A model generated the notes under the pieces. It did not search any database. It was given only the letters and a program-made list of their open reading frames with translations, and was not told the origin of the DNA. From the NCBI GenBank assembly GCA_050954865.1, contig JBPBQN010000166.1, positions 1-26,635 on the forward strand: 26,635 nt of DNA, given 5' to 3'. Position 1 is the stretch's first letter, and the number at the start of each line of letters is the position of its first letter. Positions 22,974 to 26,635 of the stretch are shown one piece after another. Source of the DNA: Mucilaginibacter_A sp050954865. GTDB lineage: Bacteria > Bacteroidota > Bacteroidia > Sphingobacteriales > Sphingobacteriaceae. The position numbers and the translations under genes are program-made.

Positions 22974-23281
22974 TTTATTTCATCCGGCGCAAACCCGGAA
23001 GTGAAAAGCTTTGATCAGAACAAAAAAATGGCAAAGCTGGCTTTAGCCACCAACGAAACCTACCACAACCAGAAAGGCGAAAAAGTAACCGAACGCACTG
23101 GCACAACTTGATTTTGTGGGGCAAACAGGCGGAAATTGCAGAAAGCTACCTGAATAAAGGCGACGAAATCAGCATTGAAGGTAAACTGGCTTCCCGAAAT
23201 TATACCGATAAAGAAGGCATCAAACGTTACGTTACCGAAATTGTGGTGAACGAAATTTTGATGCTGGGCGGGAAGAAGTGA
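22974..23281 (+). pseudogene. Single-stranded DNA-binding protein (ssb) pseudogene
   Basis: The frame reads GANPEVKSFDQNKKMAKLAL then ATNETYHNQKGEKVTERT, clear SSB OB-fold motifs, and then shifts. The expected TEWHN is read as TGTT and a stop: four bases (GAAT) appear missing at about 23100. The other frame continues HNLILWGKQAEIAESYLNKG, DEISIEGKLASRNY, IKRYVTEIVVNEILML. The first dozen or so residues (the start and first strand) are missing. So there are at least two lesions, and the intact ssb must lie elsewhere. It is short (about 100 residues), like Bacteroidota secondary SSBs. Confidence 0.8.
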
Positions 23282-23304
23282 GCTATTTAGTTATTTGTAA
23301 TTGA

Positions 23305-23380
23305 TAGTTGATGATTGATTGTTTCTTTCAAGTGCATTTCGCCATAAATTATGCACTATTAAACAATCAACCATCAGCTA
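23305..23380. repeat. Long imperfect inverted repeat
   Basis: TAGTTGATGATTGATTGTTT (23305-23324) pairs with AAACAATCAACCATCAGCTA (23361-23380) at 18 of 20 positions, enclosing a smaller AGTGCAT/ATGCACT stem (23331-23337, 23351-23357). It forms a long hairpin directly upstream of a forward motif copy. It may be an insertion scar or a folded 3' region. Confidence 0.6.
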
Positions 23381-23382
23381 TG

Positions 23383-23406
23383 AAAATCAGGTGCTAAAAG
23401 CAGTAT
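23383..23406 (+). repeat. Dispersed boundary motif after the ssb pseudogene
   Basis: AAAATCAGGTGCTAAAAGCA then GTAT, a variant with GCAGTAT and CTAAAA. It lies 15 bases from the end of the acyltransferase gene. Confidence 0.65.
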
Positions 23407-23420
23407 CATCAATCCGGTAT

Positions 23421-24551
23421 TTACACACGCTTCATTAAAAACCGTTTTGCAAGACGGTTTCGTACGGGTTCGTCATACAGTTTCAGGCAGGCGTAAGCAA
23501 TAGCAACACTGCTAACCAGCAGCAACGCGCCAACAGGTAATCCTTTGGCTAAAGTGATATGATTTGTTGTTAACCAAGCCGTAAAAACATAAATCAACGG
23601 ATAATGCGTGATGTAAAGCGGATAAGATAATTCACCCAGAAACTTGTTGATTTTACCTTCTTGTTTGCCTTTTAAACTGCCGCCTGCACCAATTGCTACA
23701 ATTAGCGGGAACAGAATGATAATGCAGAAAGATTCGTATAAACCATTCATCCACAGCTGTTTTTCGTTGCCAATTCTCGGAATACAAAAAACAAATAAAA
23801 GGAGCAGACTGCAAATCCAGAATGCTCCTTTTATACGGATTAATTTGCCGGTTCGGGATAGCAGCAATCCGCCAAAAAACGGGAAAAGCATCCGCGTAAA
23901 ACCAATCCGGATTTGAATTTGATCCAAACTCCAGCCGCCAATTACGTCGCCTTTATTAACCCAGACCAAATACTGTATCAGCAAACAGGCAAACAAAAAA
24001 ACGAAAATCGAAAGCACGGTTTTAGAAAATTTCCGGAAAGCTACGGCATACATGATGTTAGCAATGTATTCAAAGAACAGCGACCAGCACGGGCCGTCCA
24101 ATGAATGCATTTCCTGCCAGCCGCGGATATCCATTGAAATCGGCAGCGGAATCAGCGTGAAACCAACCAGCATCACTAGCAACATTTTCCACAGCGGCGT
24201 TTGGCTGATTAACGGAAAAACTTCGGATTGTTGCAGGTAAAACAGTGCCGCGCCGATGATCGTTCCCATAATCACCATTGGCTGCAAACGGATCAGTCGG
24301 CGTTTGTAAAAATCCCAGCTAGTCATTTTTCCCCAACGGTCATCATACGCATAAGCCACCACAAAACCAGATAGCAGGAAAAAGAAATCTACCGCCAGAT
24401 AACCGTGGTTAATGATCTGCGCAAAGCGGTTGCCGCCGTTAAAAGTTTCAAAAACGTGAAACATCACTACCAGAATTGCTGCTACGCCACGCAGTCCGTC
24501 CAGTATTTCATAATGATTTTTTGGGGTGATTTGCGGTGCGGTTTGATTCAT
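23421..24551 (-). CDS. Acyltransferase 3 family membrane protein
   Basis: The 376-residue protein has about ten membrane helices, as in acyltransferase-3 (OafA-like) enzymes that acetylate or acylate surface sugars using cytosolic acyl donors. The opening signature LDGLRGVAAILVVMFH contains the catalytic histidine (H32) near the end of helix 1. FFFLLSGFVVAYAYDDRWG and FYKRRLIRLQP follow, the typical arrangement before helix 3. It is a monocistronic-looking minus-strand gene separated from the SDR gene by a motif copy. Its substrate is unknown. Confidence 0.9.
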   Translation of the reverse strand: MNQTAPQITPKNHYEILDGLRGVAAILVVMFHVFETFNGGNRFAQIINHGYLAVDFFFLLSGFVVAYAYDDRWGKMTSWDFYKRRLIRLQPMVIMGTIIGAALFYLQQSEVFPLISQTPLWKMLLVMLVGFTLIPLPISMDIRGWQEMHSLDGPCWSLFFEYIANIMYAVAFRKFSKTVLSIFVFLFACLLIQYLVWVNKGDVIGGWSLDQIQIRIGFTRMLFPFFGGLLLSRTGKLIRIKGAFWICSLLLLFVFCIPRIGNEKQLWMNGLYESFCIIILFPLIVAIGAGGSLKGKQEGKINKFLGELSYPLYITHYPLIYVFTAWLTTNHITLAKGLPVGALLLVSSVAIAYACLKLYDEPVRNRLAKRFLMKRV

Positions 24552-24587
24552 GGTTTGGAGAGAAGTTGTCTTCCAAAACTAAAAAAA

Positions 24588-24606
24588 TACCTGATAAAAA
24601 CAGTAT
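24588..24606 (+). repeat. Dispersed boundary motif between acyltransferase and SDR genes
   Basis: TACCT followed by the exact core GATAAAAACAGTAT. It ends four bases before the last codon of the SDR gene and starts 37 bases from the acyltransferase start. Confidence 0.75.
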
Positions 24607-24609
24607 GTT

Positions 24610-25314
24610 TTAAACCACTGTAAGTGCCACCGGCAACACTTTTCCGTTAAAAAATTTATGTCCGGTTAAGGAGAAATCGGCTACATATTTGCCCATTTCA
24701 AAAGCCATTATTGGCGATTGGTAACCTGGGAAAGCGCGTTCCAACATTTCGGTTTGTGCTGATCCTAAAGCCAAACAGTTTACTTTGATTTGCTGCGGAG
24801 CCAATTCCTGCGCCAAACATTCTGTTAATGTGTGCAGGGCGGATTTGCTGGCAGAATAGGCCGATAATCCTAAAAATTTCGCGCTGCCTTGATAGCCGCC
24901 CATGCTGCCAATGTTTACGATATGCGAATTTTTTGCCATTAAAAACAGCATTGCCTGGATGATGCGCACGTGGCCGAGGTAGTTGCTTTGCAGCATTTCT
25001 ACAAAATCAGCTTCGCCCAAATCTGCAAAAGGCTTGTTAATTAAAGCACCTGCATTGTTGATGAGTATATCAATTTTCCCGTCCAGATGGCTTTGCACAA
25101 ATGCTTGCAAATCGTGGTAATCATCATGCACAATATCAAAAGCAACAGGATATAAAACGCAATCCGGATTGAGGCTTTGGGCGATTTCGTGCAGGCGCGC
25201 CAGCTTATCTTCGGATCGGGCCAGAGCAATAATTTTGTGTCCGCTTTGCTGGATCAGTTCGATTACAGTTTCAAATCCAATGCCGCTGCTGGCTCCGGTG
25301 ATGATGATGTTCAT
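24610..25314 (-). CDS. Short-chain dehydrogenase/reductase
   Basis: The 234-residue protein is a classical SDR. The cofactor motif TGASSGIG spans 6-13, NNAG is at 86-89 and the catalytic tetrad is S137 in NIGSMGG, Y153 and K157 in YSASK, with N111 nearby. The Rossmann start and the R33/S34 after the second strand favour NADP(H). The family reduces or oxidises carbonyl/alcohol groups; no substrate is evident. It starts two bases after the stop of the flippase gene, so the two are cotranscribed. Confidence 0.9.
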   Translation of the reverse strand: MNIIITGASSGIGFETVIELIQQSGHKIIALARSEDKLARLHEIAQSLNPDCVLYPVAFDIVHDDYHDLQAFVQSHLDGKIDILINNAGALINKPFADLGEADFVEMLQSNYLGHVRIIQAMLFLMAKNSHIVNIGSMGGYQGSAKFLGLSAYSASKSALHTLTECLAQELAPQQIKVNCLALGSAQTEMLERAFPGYQSPIMAFEMGKYVADFSLTGHKFFNGKVLPVALTVV

Positions 25315-25316
25315 AA

Positions 25317-26267
25317 TTAATTGATGCTGTTTTTATCGGGTAAAATTTCGGTTTCTTCGGATTTTGGCAAGCCTTCGTTCAGTCGTTTAGTGTTAAAAAC
25401 ATAATAAATTCCTAGCAAAGAAACCACCGCCGAAACAAGGTAAAATAACAAACTAACTACCACGGCCAAGTTGGGATCCATGTTAAAAAACGGCGCAAAA
25501 TGCACAAAAATGTATTCCCTCAACCCTAAACCGCCAACCGAAAATGGCACAACTGCGGATAACGAAGCCACTAAAAAAGTAAACAAATAGGGCGAAAACT
25601 TACCATTAAAATGCAAAGCCAGCAACACAAACAAAATGGTAATTACCTGCATGGATTGCACTACAATGGCTTTGGCGTGTGCCTCGAAAAAGAAATGTGT
25701 GTATTCTTTAAAAAAGTATTTCGCCACAAAATAATAAGCTGCGGTTCCAACCAAAAAAACACTAAGTGGAATGGCCAGATGAATCTGAATTTGTGGCAGA
25801 AAACCGATCAGCGCAACCACAATCAGTCCGATGGCCCAAAGTCCGCTTAACCGATCAAAAAATATCGTCCAAAAAACGCTTTTCGCAGGCAGTTTATAAT
25901 TTTTGTTGAGGAGCCAGATTTTGTAGCCATCGCCACCGATTCCGCCGGGCAAAAACAGATTATAGAACAAACCAAGCATGTATAAACGCAGATTGAACAC
26001 GTAACTAAGCCGCAAATTAATAGACTTAAAAAAGCTAAGCAAGCGCGAAGATGCAACCATTTGTGATGCAAAAAACGTAAGAACGGCCAGCAGCAAATAC
26101 AGCGGATTGGCGGCCGAAAGTGTAGATTTTACTTTTTGAAAATCTATTTTCCGCAAAACCAGGAAAAGCAGCAGACAAGTGAACCCGATTTTCAGGATCG
26201 TTTTTACAACATCCCAAAAAATTTGCTTTTTGGTTTTCGGTGCGGGTACTGTTTCGGCTTCGGTCAT
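25317..26267 (-). CDS. Lysylphosphatidylglycerol-synthase-type transmembrane protein
   Basis: The 316-residue protein has about eight membrane helices and belongs to the UPF0104/LPG-synthase transmembrane family. This is the flippase half of MprF but occurs alone without the transferase domain. The family hallmark near the C-terminus is VPFSVGGLGLREYIFVHF, and LFLPGGIGGDGYKIW (residues about 105-119) is the other conserved loop. Related solo proteins move lipids or polyprenyl carriers, or act in isoprenoid membrane supply. The C-terminal residues PDKNSIN are encoded by a dispersed motif copy, and the SDR gene begins two bases after the stop. Confidence 0.88.
   Translation of the reverse strand: MTEAETVPAPKTKKQIFWDVVKTILKIGFTCLLLFLVLRKIDFQKVKSTLSAANPLYLLLAVLTFFASQMVASSRLLSFFKSINLRLSYVFNLRLYMLGLFYNLFLPGGIGGDGYKIWLLNKNYKLPAKSVFWTIFFDRLSGLWAIGLIVVALIGFLPQIQIHLAIPLSVFLVGTAAYYFVAKYFFKEYTHFFFEAHAKAIVVQSMQVITILFVLLALHFNGKFSPYLFTFLVASLSAVVPFSVGGLGLREYIFVHFAPFFNMDPNLAVVVSLLFYLVSAVVSLLGIYYVFNTKRLNEGLPKSEETEILPDKNSIN
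25324..25348 (-). repeat. Dispersed motif encoding the flippase C-terminus
   Basis: On the minus strand it reads AAATTTTACCC then the exact core GATAAAAACAGCAT. The core codes for PDKNSI, followed by N and TAA. Here the repeat is fully inside coding sequence. Confidence 0.8.
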
Positions 26268-26306
26268 TTCAGCAAAAATAATAAAATAGACAATTTAAAA
26301 ACACAG

Positions 26307-26330
26307 AATTTAGGTGGATAAAAACAGTAT
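26307..26330 (+). repeat. Dispersed boundary motif upstream of the flippase gene
   Basis: AATTTAGGTG followed by the exact core GATAAAAACAGTAT, the closest copy to the consensus. It lies 39 bases from the flippase ATG. Confidence 0.85.
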
Positions 26331-26374
26331 CGGGTTGATGGTTAGTTGTTCAGGGCTGATGGCTTAAACCTCTA

Positions 26375-26405
26375 TTGCGCGGCTTTGATCTTAATCTTAT
26401 TTTTG
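26375..26405 (+). promoter_or_regulatory. Candidate promoter of the amidase gene
   Basis: TTG (26375-26377), a 20-base spacer and TATTTTTG (26398-26405) fit the Bacteroidota promoter consensus. Transcription would begin about 13 bases before the ATG at 26425. Confidence 0.45.
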
Positions 26406-26424
26406 TGGCAGAATAAAACAAGCT

Positions 26425-26635
26425 ATGGCGAAAGTTAAAGTTGGATTAGTGCAGATGACTTGCACGGCAGATAAGGAAGCAAATTTGCAAAAAGCAATTG
26501 CTAAAGTGCATGAAGCGGCCGCAAAAGGTGCGCAGATTGTGTGTTTGCAGGAGCTGTTTACGTCGTTATATTTTTGTGATGAAGAAGATTACGATAATTT
26601 TAAGCTGGCAGAAGCGATTCCCGGTCCTTCAACGG
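26425..26635 (+). CDS. aguB: N-carbamoylputrescine amidase-like hydrolase (partial)
   Basis: Only the first 70 residues are in the window: MAKVKVGLVQMTCTADKEAN, then IVCLQELFTSLYFC and KLAEAIPGPST. This is the start of a carbon-nitrogen hydrolase of the nitrilase superfamily. E43 in LQELF is the first catalytic residue of the Glu-Lys-Cys triad. The LQELFTSLYFC stretch and overall start closely resemble N-carbamoylputrescine amidases, which release putrescine, CO2 and ammonia in polyamine synthesis from agmatine. The lysine and cysteine lie beyond the window. In many Bacteroidota an agmatine deiminase gene follows. Confidence 0.8.
   Translation, partial: MAKVKVGLVQMTCTADKEANLQKAIAKVHEAAAKGAQIVCLQELFTSLYFCDEEDYDNFKLAEAIPGPST

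Noticed and set aside
26273..26280. TATTTTTG promoter-like element before the flippase gene (minus strand)
   Set aside because: It ends only about five bases before the ATG, so transcription would begin at or inside the start codon.
1323..26330. Reading the repeats as a CRISPR array
   Set aside because: Spacing varies from tens of bases to several kilobases, orientation is mixed, and genes rather than spacers lie between; no cas gene is seen.

Overview
This window looks like a chromosomal segment of a Bacteroidota bacterium, most likely of the Sphingobacteriaceae or a related soil/freshwater group. The assignment is inference: A+T-rich spacers, promoter-like TAnnTTTG elements, a LytS/LytTR two-component pair, DUF2490 and DUF4126-like proteins, an M42 peptidase and secreted S9/M1 peptidases with short lipid-anchor-free signal peptides all fit. 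No rRNA, insertion sequence, transposase, integrase or CRISPR array is visible.

Layout. 1-3.8 kb: an unrecognised glycosyltransferase-like gene, a zinc alcohol dehydrogenase with a small membrane-anchored companion, a perfect terminator, and the C-terminal remnant of a second dehydrogenase. 4.0-7.4 kb: an ABM-family monooxygenase, a YjlB-like cupin and a secreted dipeptidyl peptidase IV. 7.4-8.0 kb: a gene-poor gap holding a tRNA-like sequence with an enlarged anticodon loop, a 48-codon ORF and the promoter of the next gene. 8.0-14.2 kb: ClC channel/exchanger with CBS domains, GNAT acetyltransferase, M42 aminopeptidase, sugar nucleotidyltransferase, a DUF4126-like membrane protein (minus strand) and a flavin-reductase-like protein. 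14.4-16.6 kb: a 31-residue membrane peptide followed by a run of broken genes (CsgG-like, lipoprotein-like, Gly-rich membrane protein). 16.7-19.6 kb: a secreted M1 metallopeptidase divergent from a DUF2490 outer-membrane protein. 19.6-22.8 kb (minus): LytTR regulator, LytS-type kinase, LiaF-like membrane protein and a zinc-ribbon protein. 22.9-23.4 kb: an ssb pseudogene and a long hairpin. 23.4-26.3 kb (minus): acyltransferase 3, short-chain dehydrogenase and a lysylphosphatidylglycerol-synthase-like flippase. The window ends inside a plus-strand N-carbamoylputrescine amidase-like gene.

The most striking feature is not a gene. A short asymmetric sequence, TTTAGGTN followed by GATAAAARMAGYAT, is scattered at nearly every gene boundary in both orientations: about 30 copies in 26.6 kb, 18 of them with an exact 14-base core. 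It comes in two forms, ending GAAGCAT or ACAGYAT. Copies sometimes sit head-to-head or tail-to-tail as hairpins whose variable bases agree within a pair. Many genes have one copy on each side with the TTTAGGT end facing the gene. Some start codons, stop codons and one C-terminal coding end lie inside copies. No recognised repeat family matches it by eye, and it is the best candidate here for something undescribed.
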